NCBI GenBank assembly: GCA_014055465.1
Contig: WIAF01000007.1
Span: forward strand, 1-64,000
Source: Nitrospira sp. CR1.1
GTDB taxonomy: Bacteria; Nitrospirota; Nitrospiria; Nitrospirales; Nitrospiraceae
Direction: 5' to 3'
Length of the DNA: 64,000 nucleotides
The position numbers were made by a program, and so were the translations under genes. The notes under the pieces are model-generated. The model had not been told where the DNA came from. It made no database searches and was given only the letters and a program-made list of their open reading frames with translations. Below are positions 45,523 through 53,951 of this stretch, in pieces (position 1 is the first letter of the stretch; each line of letters starts with the position of its first letter).

Positions 45523-45974
45523 TGGCCTGGGTGTATTTGAGTTTAGAGCAAGCGATTGAGGTTCACGGAAAAACCGTGGAAGTCAGCGGCGGCGGTTTAT
45601 TGGGCCAGCTTGACCTCGGCAAACTGGACGCGGTGCTTCAGCACATTCAGAACGACGATTACTATCCGACGTTTGACGAAAAGCTCACACACTTATTTTT
45701 CTGCGCCTGCAAATTCCATTGCTTTGAGGATGGCAATAAGCGCATCGCCATTTCTCTATGCGCCCAGATGTTGCTTTGGAATGGCTATCTGCGCAGCGTC
45801 AACGCCTTCATTCGGGAGTCTGAAAACATCAGTTATCACGTTGCCGCAGGTAACATCTCAAAGGAATTGCTCGGGGATTGGATTGCCGCTGTGCTCCGTG
45901 GAGATGAAGACGACGAAGCCTTGAAGTTGAAAATCTTCCAAGCGATTAGCGGCGGCAACGAAGGCGTGTCATGA
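45522..45974 (+). CDS. Fic/Doc family protein inside the restriction operon
   Basis: The 150-residue protein carries the Fic motif H66-C-F-E-D-G-N-K-R74 (KFHCFEDGNKRIAI), with catalytic His and anion-binding GNKR, as in Doc and small Fic proteins. Fic enzymes add AMP or phosphate to protein targets; Doc phosphorylates EF-Tu. Residue 71 is Gly, as in AMPylating Fic proteins, rather than the Ala common in Doc. It overlaps the HTH gene by one base and hsdR by four, so it is made as part of the restriction operon. Confidence 0.82.
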   Translation: MAWVYLSLEQAIEVHGKTVEVSGGGLLGQLDLGKLDAVLQHIQNDDYYPTFDEKLTHLFFCACKFHCFEDGNKRIAISLCAQMLLWNGYLRSVNAFIRESENISYHVAAGNISKELLGDWIAAVLRGDEDDEALKLKIFQAISGGNEGVS

Positions 45975-48337
45975 ACGAAGCCGAAACCAGAGCCGAACAC
46001 GTCGATCCCGCGCTGAAGGCGGCGGGGTGGGGCGTCGTGGAGGGGAGCCGTGTGCTACGCGAGTTTCCCATCACGCTCGGCCGTATCGAAGGCCTTGGGC
46101 GGCGCGCAAAACCGTTGATCGCCGATTATGTGCTCGTCTATCGCAATACCAAACTGGCTGTGATCGAGGCTAAGGCCTGGGATGAAGCGCTGACGGAAGG
46201 CGTGGCACAGGCGAAACAGTATGCCGGGAAACTCGCCGTTCGTTTCACCTATGCCACCAACGGCCAGGGCCTCTACGGCATCGATATGGAGACGGGGAAG
46301 GAAGGTGAGTGGCCGAGCTATCCCAGCCCGGAGGAACTCTGGACGCGCACATTCGCCAAGCAGAACGTCTGGCGCGACCGGTTCGCCGCAGTGCCGTTCG
46401 AAGACAGGGGTGGCTCGCATACCAGCCGCTACTATCAGGACATTGCCGTTGAGCGCGTGATGACGGTGATCGCCGCCGGTAAGCCGCGTGTGTTGTTGAC
46501 GCTGGCGACGGGCACTGGGAAGACGTTCATTGCATTTCAGATCGCGTGGAAGCTCTTTCACAGCCGCTGGAACCTCAGCCGCGAGCCCTCGCGCCGTCCG
46601 CGCATACTGTTTCTGGCCGACCGCAACATCCTTGCCGATCAGGCCTACAACGCCTTCTCCGCGTTTCCGGAAGACGCGCTGGTACGGATCGCTCCGGACG
46701 ACATTCGCAAGAAGGGCAGAGTGCCGAAGAACGGGAGCCTGTTCTTTACGATCTTCCAGACCTTCATGAGCGGGCCAGGGGACACCCCCTATTTCGGCGA
46801 GTACCCGCCTGACTTCTTCGACTTCATCGTCATCGACGAATGCCATCGCGGCGGGGCCAACGATGAAAGCAACTGGCGTGACATCTTGGAGTATTTTACT
46901 CCCGCCGTGCAGCTCGGCCTGACCGCCACACCCAAGCGCAAAGATAACGTGGACACCTATCGCTATTTCGGAGAGCCGGTCTACGTCTATTCGTTGAAGG
47001 ACGGCATCAACGACGGCTTCCTCACGCCATTCAGGGTGAAACAGATCTCGACGACACTCGACGACTATGTTTACACGTCGGACGACAGGGTGATGGAAGG
47101 CGAAGTTCAGTACGGCAAGCGTTACATGGAAGCGGATTTCAATAAGATCATCGAGATCAAAGAGCGCGAAAAGAAGCGGGTCGAGATCTTCATGGACGCG
47201 ATCGATCAGCGAGAGAAGACACTGGTGTTCTGCGCCACGCAGGATCATGCTCTGGCCGTGCGCGACCTCATCAACCAGTTGAAGACGAGCACGGACCCGA
47301 ACTATTGCCAGCGGGTGACGGCTAACGACGGGGAACTCGGGGAACAGCACCTGCGCGACTTCCAAGACAATGAAAAGACCATTCCGACTATCCTGACGAC
47401 CTCGCAGAAGCTTTCGACCGGGGTGGACGCCAGGAACATCCGGAATATCGTGCTGATGCGGCCGGTCAATTCGATGATCGAGTTCAAGCAAATCATCGGA
47501 CGAGGGACGCGACTCTATGACGGGAAGGACTACTTCACGATCTACGATTTCGTGAAGGCACATCACCACTTCAGCGATCCCGAGTGGGACGGGGAACCGT
47601 TGGAGCCTGGGGTGTGCAGGAGGTGCGGCGCCAGGCCCTGCAGCTGTGAAAGGCGCCCACCGCAAACCTGTGTGGTCTGTGGCCAGCGTCCGTGCCTCTG
47701 TGCGCCCAGCCCTTGTCCAGTCTGTGGGCAGAGGCCCTGTCAATGTAAAAAGAAGGCGAAGGTCAAACTGGCCGACGGCAAGGAACGTACAATCCAACAC
47801 ATGATGGTCACGACCTTCTGGCATCCGGACGGAACCCCCATGTCGGCGCAGCAATTTTTGGAATTGCTCTTCGGCAAACTGCCGGAGTTTTTTCGCAATG
47901 AGGAGGAACTCCGTGCGATTTGGAGCGTACCGGATACGCGTGTCAGGTTGTTGCAGGGTCTGGCCGAGAAGGGCTTCGGCGCCGAGCAGATGGCGGAGAT
48001 GCAACGCGTCATCGATGCGGAAAACAGCGACCTGTTCGATGTGCTGGCCCATGTGGCTTATGCGATGGCTCCGCTGACCCGCGAGGAGCGGGCCGCCAGG
48101 GCCAAGGTGAAAATCCGGACACACTTCACCGGCAAGCAACAAGGGTTCCTCGACTTCGTCCTGGGGCAGTATGTAAAGGTTGGGGTGGACGAACTCGCTC
48201 AGGACAAGCTGTCGCCGCTGCTCAAACTGAAGTACCACAATGCCATTGCCGACGCCGTGGCGGATCTAGGGAAACCAGAAGAGATCGGGCGGGTCTTCGC
48301 GGGGTTTCAGAAATATCTCTATCAGCCGCAGATCTAG
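45971..48337 (+). CDS. hsdR: Type I restriction endonuclease subunit HsdR (EcoEI-like)
   Basis: The 788-residue motor/nuclease has a PD-(D/E)XK nuclease domain with D52, E66 and K68 (VIEAKAW), then a helicase with Walker A GTGKT at 181-185, DECH at 289-292, TATPKR and QIIGRGTRLYDG near 508-518. Residues 549-592 form a cysteine-rich insertion with three CxxCGxRPCxC motifs. The C-terminal region resembles the EcoEI R C-terminal domain. The length fits the type IB family. The start overlaps the Fic gene by ATGA. Confidence 0.94.
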   Translation: MNEAETRAEHVDPALKAAGWGVVEGSRVLREFPITLGRIEGLGRRAKPLIADYVLVYRNTKLAVIEAKAWDEALTEGVAQAKQYAGKLAVRFTYATNGQGLYGIDMETGKEGEWPSYPSPEELWTRTFAKQNVWRDRFAAVPFEDRGGSHTSRYYQDIAVERVMTVIAAGKPRVLLTLATGTGKTFIAFQIAWKLFHSRWNLSREPSRRPRILFLADRNILADQAYNAFSAFPEDALVRIAPDDIRKKGRVPKNGSLFFTIFQTFMSGPGDTPYFGEYPPDFFDFIVIDECHRGGANDESNWRDILEYFTPAVQLGLTATPKRKDNVDTYRYFGEPVYVYSLKDGINDGFLTPFRVKQISTTLDDYVYTSDDRVMEGEVQYGKRYMEADFNKIIEIKEREKKRVEIFMDAIDQREKTLVFCATQDHALAVRDLINQLKTSTDPNYCQRVTANDGELGEQHLRDFQDNEKTIPTILTTSQKLSTGVDARNIRNIVLMRPVNSMIEFKQIIGRGTRLYDGKDYFTIYDFVKAHHHFSDPEWDGEPLEPGVCRRCGARPCSCERRPPQTCVVCGQRPCLCAPSPCPVCGQRPCQCKKKAKVKLADGKERTIQHMMVTTFWHPDGTPMSAQQFLELLFGKLPEFFRNEEELRAIWSVPDTRVRLLQGLAEKGFGAEQMAEMQRVIDAENSDLFDVLAHVAYAMAPLTREERAARAKVKIRTHFTGKQQGFLDFVLGQYVKVGVDELAQDKLSPLLKLKYHNAIADAVADLGKPEEIGRVFAGFQKYLYQPQI

Positions 48338-48374
48338 GCTAGACCATAATTGGTAGAAAGTAAGTGCTTTCAGT

Positions 48375-49156
48375 ATGGCTATTAAGAAAAACGGCATAGA
48401 AATACTCAGCTTGAAGGACCTGGGAGCTTCGCGCTGGCCCCAAGAGTCAAGATCAATGGGTTGCTGATCGGAGCGCTAAAGAGGTTGCGCACGCTTGGTT
48501 GGGGCTGAATGGTTCAGAGCTTCCTAGCGAAGTTCAGAAGACGTTGGCCTCTAACGTTGCATTTTCAGGTGTGCACGAGTGGGTGGCTGAGCCTGAAGCC
48601 AAGCTTTCTTTTGACAGCTTCGCCGGTGAGCCACGGAATACCGACCTTGTTGTTTATGCTAAGTATGCATTCGGACAATTCCTGGCCGCGGTCGAGGCGA
48701 AGGCCGATGAGCCGTTTAGTGAGACTGTTCCAGATGCGTTGGCTTCGGCTCTTGAGCGCTACCTGCAGAATAGCCGGTCGAACGGTGTCACTCGTATCCA
48801 GCAATTGGCTGTAGCTTTATTGGGTCCACGCCTAAGCAACGAGCCGTCGTTGAAGCATATTCGCTATCAACTACTCACTGCTACGGCAGGAGCACCTGCG
48901 TAAGGCAGAGGAAATGGGCCTGGATAGGGCAGTCTTGTTGATTCATGAGTTTGTGACGGACAAAACACTTGATGAGAAGCACGAGCAGAATGCGAGAGAC
49001 TTGACCCATTTTGTTGCTCGTCTGTCGCACGGTGCGGTCAAATCTGTGCAGGCCGAATATCTTTACGGCCCCTTCACTGTTCCTGGTGCTCCTTTATTTT
49101 CGAAGAAGGTAGATTTATTTGTAGGCAAGGCAACTCGGAACCTACGCAGACGGTAG
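48375..49156 (+). pseudogene. Nuclease-like protein of unknown family, two frameshifts
   Basis: Reading from the ATG at 48375 gives a start (MAIKKNGIEILSLKDLG) that shifts frame near 48435. The middle frame holds KSQDQWVADRSAKEVAHAWLGL and NTDLVVYAKYAFGQFLAAVEAKADEPF, with Asp and ExK like a PD-(D/E)XK nuclease. An extra base near 48895 then shifts to the frame that reads LRKAEEMGLDRAVLLIHEFV and ends KVDLFVGKATRNLRRR. The three pieces join smoothly if the shifts are repaired, so this is one broken gene. It lies just after hsdR on the same strand and may have been part of the system. Confidence 0.7.
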
Positions 49157-49231
49157 CTTGCCTAAAGAAGTGAAATGGTGCCAAGAATCATTGTCAGCTA
49201 GGGGTGGAGCCGAATACTGCCGATCAGGGGG

Positions 49232-49501
49232 CTATGCGGCGGACTGCTTCGCCACGTCCCAGCCGGGAAAGACCAGGACGGCTGGATGGCACTGGAGGAC
49301 CCGCGCCAGAGTTTTGGCCCGTTCGACGCCAAGATTGATGGTGTCGTTTTCAATGGCCGAAATTGTGGACTGTGAAATCTTGGTCCTTCGAGCCAGCTCG
49401 CTTTGCGTCAGCCCTTGCAGTTCTCGGACAATCCGAACGGACTCTCCTACCGAGACCACCACTCGCGCTTTTGCCGGGCGAACGTTTTTGGTTTTCATCA
49501 T
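49232..49501 (-). CDS. HigA-like XRE antitoxin
   Basis: The 89-residue protein has an XRE helix-turn-helix (VRIVRELQGLTQSELARRTKISQSTISAIENDTINLGVERAKTLARVLQ) after a basic leader. Antitoxins of this kind bind their own promoter and block a RelE-fold toxin. Its start overlaps the stop of the toxin-like gene by four bases, giving the toxin-first order of HigBA. It looks intact. The C-terminus (HPAVLVFPGWDV) probably contacts the toxin. Confidence 0.8.
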   Translation of the reverse strand: MMKTKNVRPAKARVVVSVGESVRIVRELQGLTQSELARRTKISQSTISAIENDTINLGVERAKTLARVLQCHPAVLVFPGWDVAKQSAA

Positions 49502-49782
49502 TGCCTCCGATAATCGTGGGCTGTTACGTCCATGATCACGACCAGTACGCGCTGTTCTTCAACTTTGTAGATCACCCGATACTGTGTATTCAACCTTGAC
49601 GAGCGATGACCGTTCCATTCGCCTTGAAGCCGCTCATCGTGGAACCCTTTGATCAGGCGTAGACCTGCCGGCTTCGACCTTCCATTCCCCGCCAGGCCGC
49701 TGATGATGAAGCAGAGTCCTGAATGCGTCCCTGACCTGCTAAGTGTGGGGTATGGGGCAGTATCCCCGGTCGCTTGGCCCAA
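49498..49782 (-). pseudogene. RelE/HigB-like toxin, N-terminal half out of frame
   Basis: The C-terminal 45 residues read GLRLIKGFHDERLQGEWNGHRSSRLNTQYRVIYKVEEQRVLVVIMDV, the conserved second half of RelE/HigB toxins. The part before this in the same frame does not look like the family. The neighbouring frame reads VRDAFRTLLHHQRPGGEWKVEAG, which fits the expected N-terminal half, and an in-frame stop lies just upstream of it. A frameshift near 49665 is the simplest reading, and the first residues are also missing. The toxin is therefore probably dead. Confidence 0.55.
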
Positions 49783-49858
49783 TGGGAGCTGACCTGAACC
49801 AGACGTTTCCTGTTACAATGCCCTCCCTCACGAAACTGTGCGCAAGGAAAGGCCTGCG

Positions 49859-51247
49859 ATGTCGAAGCCCGCACAATCGAATGCCGTGCTTGTGGCGATC
49901 CGCACCCCCCGCGTCACTGCGGAGGAGGTGGACAGTTCGCTGCAAGAGCTCACCCGTCTGGTGACGACCCTCGGATACACTGTTGTGGGCCGTGTGACGC
50001 AAAAGCGGAGTTCCGATCGATATGCGGCGGTTCTGGGGGAGGGCAAACTCGCCGAACTGGCGCTGTGGACCGGTGGGTCCGGGAAAATCGAATCGGCATT
50101 TGGTCGGCCCAAGGACAAGGCGGCGGCGAAGGACGAGGCGGATGATTCAGACGTCGAGAAAGAATCAGACGACGACGAATCGGACGACACCATCGAGGCT
50201 GCTCCCAGCCCCCGCGAACAAGCGCAGATCGTTATCGTGGATTGTGATCTGTCGCCGTCCCAATTAAAAAACCTTGAACGTGCCGCCGGCGTGCCGGTGC
50301 TCGATCGTACCGGGGTCATCATCGAGATTTTCAGCCGGCATGCGCGAACCAGAGCGGCCCGCCTGCAGGTAGAGATCGCGCGACTCAATTATCTTGCGCC
50401 GCGTTTGCGGGAAACCGGCGGCGGCAGCGAGCGGCAAGGCGGGGGCGTTGGTGGCAAGGGGGCCGGGGAAACGAGTCTGGAACTCGATAAGCGCAGAATT
50501 CGCGATCGCACGAAAGAACTCCGGGCGGAATTGGCCGCGATCGGGGACGAGCATCGGACGCGCCGCGCCAGGCGGGAACACGAATTGACGGTCGCGCTCG
50601 TGGGCTACACGAATGCCGGAAAATCCTCGCTCATGCGGGCGATGACGGGCAGCGAGGTGCTCGTGGCCGACAAGCTGTTCGCCACGCTCGATACCACGAT
50701 CCGGCCCTTGTATCCGGAGACGCGTCCGAAGGTCCTCCTGTCCGATACGGTGGGCTTCATCAAGAAACTCCCGCATGACCTGGTGGCGTCGTTCAAGTCG
50801 ACACTGGATGAAGCGGCCAGTGCCTCGCTTTTGCTGTTTGTCGTCGATGCCTCGGATCCGTCCTTTCGCTCCCAACTCGACGTCACCCGAAAGGTGTTGG
50901 CTGAAGTCGGCGCCACGGATGTGCCCAGCCTGTTGGTGTTGAATAAACGAGACCGTCTCGGGCCGGATGAGCTCGGAGCCCTGAAGGCGGAATATCCCGA
51001 CGCCATTGTGCTGTCCACGAGAAACAAGGACGATCTGCAGGCGCTCCGTGAGCGCATCATGGGGTATTTTGAGAGCGATATGCTTGACGAGGAATTGCGG
51101 ATTCCGTTTACGGCTCAAAGCGTCGTCGCGGAGATCCGCGCCAAGATGCGCATCTTGTCCGAAGCCTATGATGCCGAAGGGCTCACGCTACGGGTGCGAT
51201 CAACTCCTGAGAACCTGGCGGCCATCAAAAAAAAGCTCGAACGATGA
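49859..51247 (+). CDS. hflX: GTPase HflX
   Basis: HflX is a ribosome-associated GTPase that splits stalled or heat-damaged ribosomes. The 462-residue protein has the N-terminal glycine-rich domain (YAAVLGEGKLAELA, LDRTGVIIEIFSRHARTRAARLQVEIARLNYLAPRL), the G domain with GYTNAGKSS, DTVGFIKKLPHDLVASF and NKRD, and a C-terminal region. Between about residues 83 and 118 it has an acidic insertion (DEADDSDVEKESDDDESDD) not usual in the family. The ATG at 49859 follows an AAGGAA site. A 60-residue gene follows closely. Confidence 0.94.
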   Translation: MSKPAQSNAVLVAIRTPRVTAEEVDSSLQELTRLVTTLGYTVVGRVTQKRSSDRYAAVLGEGKLAELALWTGGSGKIESAFGRPKDKAAAKDEADDSDVEKESDDDESDDTIEAAPSPREQAQIVIVDCDLSPSQLKNLERAAGVPVLDRTGVIIEIFSRHARTRAARLQVEIARLNYLAPRLRETGGGSERQGGGVGGKGAGETSLELDKRRIRDRTKELRAELAAIGDEHRTRRARREHELTVALVGYTNAGKSSLMRAMTGSEVLVADKLFATLDTTIRPLYPETRPKVLLSDTVGFIKKLPHDLVASFKSTLDEAASASLLLFVVDASDPSFRSQLDVTRKVLAEVGATDVPSLLVLNKRDRLGPDELGALKAEYPDAIVLSTRNKDDLQALRERIMGYFESDMLDEELRIPFTAQSVVAEIRAKMRILSEAYDAEGLTLRVRSTPENLAAIKKKLER

Positions 51248-51272
51248 GGGTTTGGCAAGGAGTCACAATCAT

Positions 51273-51455
51273 ATGAAGCGACAGGAATTGGAAGAAAAAC
51301 TGCCCACAATGACGCAGGCTCAACTCGTTGACACGGTGAAGACCTGCCTCGACATGATCGAGCGGCTGGAAAATGACTTGTCCGCCGGGACGCGGAAGCT
51401 GGAAGAAATGTCGGCGTTAGTGAAGAAACTGTCTGACACCAACCACGCAGGCTGA
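51273..51455 (+). CDS. Small coiled-coil protein downstream of hflX
   Basis: The 60-residue protein (MKRQELEEKLPTMTQAQL, then DMIERLENDLSAGTRKLEEM) is charged and helical, with one probable coiled coil. It begins 25 bases after hflX, with an AAGGAG site upstream, and is followed by a clear terminator, so the two genes form one unit. I recognise no family. A role with HflX on the ribosome is only a guess from position. Confidence 0.65.
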   Translation: MKRQELEEKLPTMTQAQLVDTVKTCLDMIERLENDLSAGTRKLEEMSALVKKLSDTNHAG

Positions 51456-51478
51456 GGCTGTCATTGTGAATGCTGGAC

Positions 51479-51511
51479 GCTCCGCCTTCGAAAGGGGACG
51501 GAGCTTTTTTT
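51479..51511 (+). terminator. Rho-independent terminator of the hflX unit
   Basis: GCTCCG at 51479-51484 pairs with CGGAGC at 51499-51504, with additional CCTT/AAGG pairing inside the loop, followed by seven T bases. It is 23 bases after the stop codon of the small gene. Confidence 0.9.
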
Positions 51512-51662
51512 ATCGTGTCTGCACGCAGTCTTCAAGAAACGGCAGGATGGTTGGGCTTTGTCTTGGGTGCTCTTTCCTGTATTTCCCCCTGTTGTACGCT
51601 CCCCCCTTTGTGTAAGCTGGAGCTCACATCATCCATCCTAGTAATGGAGGAGGAAGGGTACT

Positions 51663-52904
51663 ATGAAGTCTTTTCCCATGGTCATTTTGGGCGGCGGTGT
51701 GGGGACCGGGTATGCGGCGAAAGAATTTGTGTCGCAGGGCGGCGGCAAGGGGCAACTGGCGATTGTCTCAGCGGAGCATATTCCTTCCTATGAGCGTCCG
51801 CCTTTGTCGAAGGAATTTCTCGCCGGCAAAAAGAAACCCGACGAGATTCTCATCTCCGATGCCCGGTTCTATCAGAAACAGGGTATCACCCTGTTTCGGG
51901 ACTTTCGCGTGCAGAAGGTGGACTTCAGACGCCGTCTGCTGCATGGTCCCTCCCGCCAGACCATCGGTTTCGAGAAATTGTTGATCGCCACCGGGTCCTC
52001 GGTGCGGAAGTTCACGGTACCGGGCGCCGACCAGCCATGGATCTGTTACCTCCGGCAATTGCCGGACTCGCAGCACATCCGCCAGCTCATCACAAAGGGC
52101 AAGCAGGCTGTGGTCATCGGGTCCGGCTTTATCGGGATGGAAGTGGCCTCCGTCCTCACCGGGCAAGGCATGCCGACCACGATGGTGTTTCCCGGGGATC
52201 GCGTCTGGGAACGTGTGTTTACGCCGGAGGTGTCGGCGTTTTTCGAGAAGCAGTTTTTGGGTCATGGCATCCGTTTCGTGAAGCATCAAAAAGTTGTCGG
52301 TTTTTCGCGAGAGAAAGGCAGCGGGCAAGTCCTGTTGGCTTCCGGCGGGCGTCTTCCGGCGGATCTCGTCGTGGCGGGGATCGGCGTGACGCCGACCGTG
52401 GATCTCTTCACAGACACGCCGCTTGTGCATGATGACGACGGGATCCGGGTCAACGAGTACCTTGAGACCAGCGTGGACAGCGTGTGGGCGGCGGGGGATA
52501 TTGCCAACTATCCGGACCGGATATTCCGGCGCCGCATGAGGATCGAACATTGGGACAATGCGGTGGAGCAGGGGCGGGTGGCCATGCGGAACATGATGGA
52601 CAAATTCCAGCCCTTCATCCACGTGCCCTATTTCTTTTCCGATGAGTTCGACCTGTCGTACGAATATTGGGGTGATGCGCAGGGCCATGATCAAGTCGTG
52701 TATCGCGGGGAGATGAAGAAAAAACAGCTCAGTGTCTGGTGGCTGAGAAAGGGGATTCTCTGCGCGACGCTGCTCATGAATCGTCCGGATGAAGAACGCC
52801 GGTATGCGCCTCGCTGGATTCTCCGTCGCGCGCAGCTCGATGCCAAAGCGCTCCGAACGACGAAGAGCCTGAAGTCGTTGGACCGCACATTCGGTCAGGA
52901 CTGA
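51663..52904 (+). CDS. FAD/NAD(P)-dependent oxidoreductase (ferredoxin reductase/AIF-like)
   Basis: The 413-residue flavoprotein has an N-terminal FAD motif (VILGGGVGTGYAAKEF), YERPPLSKEFL, the NAD(P) motif VVIGSGFIGMEVASVL, VWAAGDIANYP near 280 and a C-terminal reductase-like domain (FFSDEFDLSYEYWGDA). This is the layout of rubredoxin/ferredoxin reductases and of AIF-like enzymes. There is no redox-active CxxC. An AGGAGGA site precedes the ATG. No ferredoxin or oxygenase gene adjoins it, so the electron acceptor is unknown. Confidence 0.88.
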   Translation: MKSFPMVILGGGVGTGYAAKEFVSQGGGKGQLAIVSAEHIPSYERPPLSKEFLAGKKKPDEILISDARFYQKQGITLFRDFRVQKVDFRRRLLHGPSRQTIGFEKLLIATGSSVRKFTVPGADQPWICYLRQLPDSQHIRQLITKGKQAVVIGSGFIGMEVASVLTGQGMPTTMVFPGDRVWERVFTPEVSAFFEKQFLGHGIRFVKHQKVVGFSREKGSGQVLLASGGRLPADLVVAGIGVTPTVDLFTDTPLVHDDDGIRVNEYLETSVDSVWAAGDIANYPDRIFRRRMRIEHWDNAVEQGRVAMRNMMDKFQPFIHVPYFFSDEFDLSYEYWGDAQGHDQVVYRGEMKKKQLSVWWLRKGILCATLLMNRPDEERRYAPRWILRRAQLDAKALRTTKSLKSLDRTFGQD

Positions 52905-53117
52905 TGCCGCCCCGGGCATCTGCTGCTCCGAGACAAAATCACCGCTTCCCGATCCCTTTCCGCAAGGCGTTTCCCTGCAATTCCCCCCCCTTTACTTGTG
53001 ACCCGGACAGGACTAATCTTCCGCATAATTTCCCATAGCGGCATGGCGCAACATGAAGCCAGATCACGGCTGACAGACGATATGCGAGCCAACGTTCCAG
53101 ACACAAAGGAGTTTGCC

Positions 53118-53939
53118 ATGTCCCACGTGATGCCCCTGATCCTCGCCCTTGCGACGGTCCTGGCCGGAGGGTTTGCCTCTGCGGCGCAACCGACCCGCCC
53201 CCAGGCCGAGTACTCGGCTGATTCGACCATGCAAACGGAGGAAGGCACCATCCAGCAGCACGTTTACGTCACGCCGACGAAGGAGCGCAAGGAACTGACT
53301 GGCGCAGGCGAGGGGGCTGTGCAGATCTTCCGGTATGACAGCAAGGTCCTGTGGATGTTGATGCCGTCGGAACACATGTATATGGAGTATTCCCTGAGCG
53401 GGGGGCAGGCTCAGGGGCAGGAAAACGATCCGTCGCAATGGACCTACGAGGACACGGTTGTGGGAGAAGACACGCTGAACGGCATGAAGGTGACGAAGTA
53501 CAAGACCATCGCGACCAGCACGGACGGCAAGAAATTCGGCGGATTCTCGTGGCGGACGAGAGAGGGCATCAACGTCAAACAGGATCTGCTGTACAAAGAA
53601 GGCAACGACAAAAAGCGGATGCTCATCGAACTTAGCAACCTTGCGATCGGCCGGCAGGACCCCGCACTGTTCGAGATCCCGGAAGGATTCACCAAGCTCG
53701 ACATGGGCGGAATGATGGGCATGATGGGCGCGCCCGGGAGAGGACGTCCCGGCATGGGGCAACCGGCGGGCCGGCCGGATATGGGTGCAGAAGGCATGGG
53801 CAGGCCCAATATGGGAAGGGGCCAGGCGCGGCCGCAAGTCATGCCGCCGCCAGCGCCGCAGGAACCGGAACCTTCCGGGGACGAGCGGTCGGATATGCAG
53901 AAGGCCAACGAATTCATGAAGGGCTTGTTCGGCCGATAG
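53118..53939 (+). CDS. Secreted DUF4412-like protein with Met/Gly-rich tail
   Basis: A signal peptide (residues 1-23, LILALATVLAGGFASAA) precedes a domain of about 170 residues with AEYSADSTMQTEEGTI, VQIFRYDSKVLWMLMPSEHMYMEY and DPALFEIPEGFTKLD, the pattern of DUF4412 or LolA-like barrels that bind lipids. The tail from about 195 is rich in Met, Gly, Pro and Arg (MGGMMGMMG, GMGRPNMGRG). The ATG at 53118 follows AAAGGAG. The dacF-like gene follows after 12 bases. The tail could bind metal or another surface; this is inference. Confidence 0.7.
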   Translation: MSHVMPLILALATVLAGGFASAAQPTRPQAEYSADSTMQTEEGTIQQHVYVTPTKERKELTGAGEGAVQIFRYDSKVLWMLMPSEHMYMEYSLSGGQAQGQENDPSQWTYEDTVVGEDTLNGMKVTKYKTIATSTDGKKFGGFSWRTREGINVKQDLLYKEGNDKKRMLIELSNLAIGRQDPALFEIPEGFTKLDMGGMMGMMGAPGRGRPGMGQPAGRPDMGAEGMGRPNMGRGQARPQVMPPPAPQEPEPSGDERSDMQKANEFMKGLFGR

Positions 53940-53951
53940 GCTGACTGCAAC

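Noticed and set aside
46055-48238. A 727-codon open frame on the minus strand opposite hsdR
   Set aside because: It is the shadow of a GC-rich gene. The plus strand has complete nuclease and helicase motifs, and the minus frame has no family pattern.
48375-48470. A separate 30-residue gene at 48375
   Set aside because: It reads as the first piece of the frameshifted nuclease-like gene and not as an independent peptide.
40625-49782. Frameshifts as sequencing errors
   Set aside because: They cannot be excluded, but three separate shifts fall only in accessory toxin or nuclease-like genes while long core genes nearby are intact, which favours real decay. Read data would settle it.
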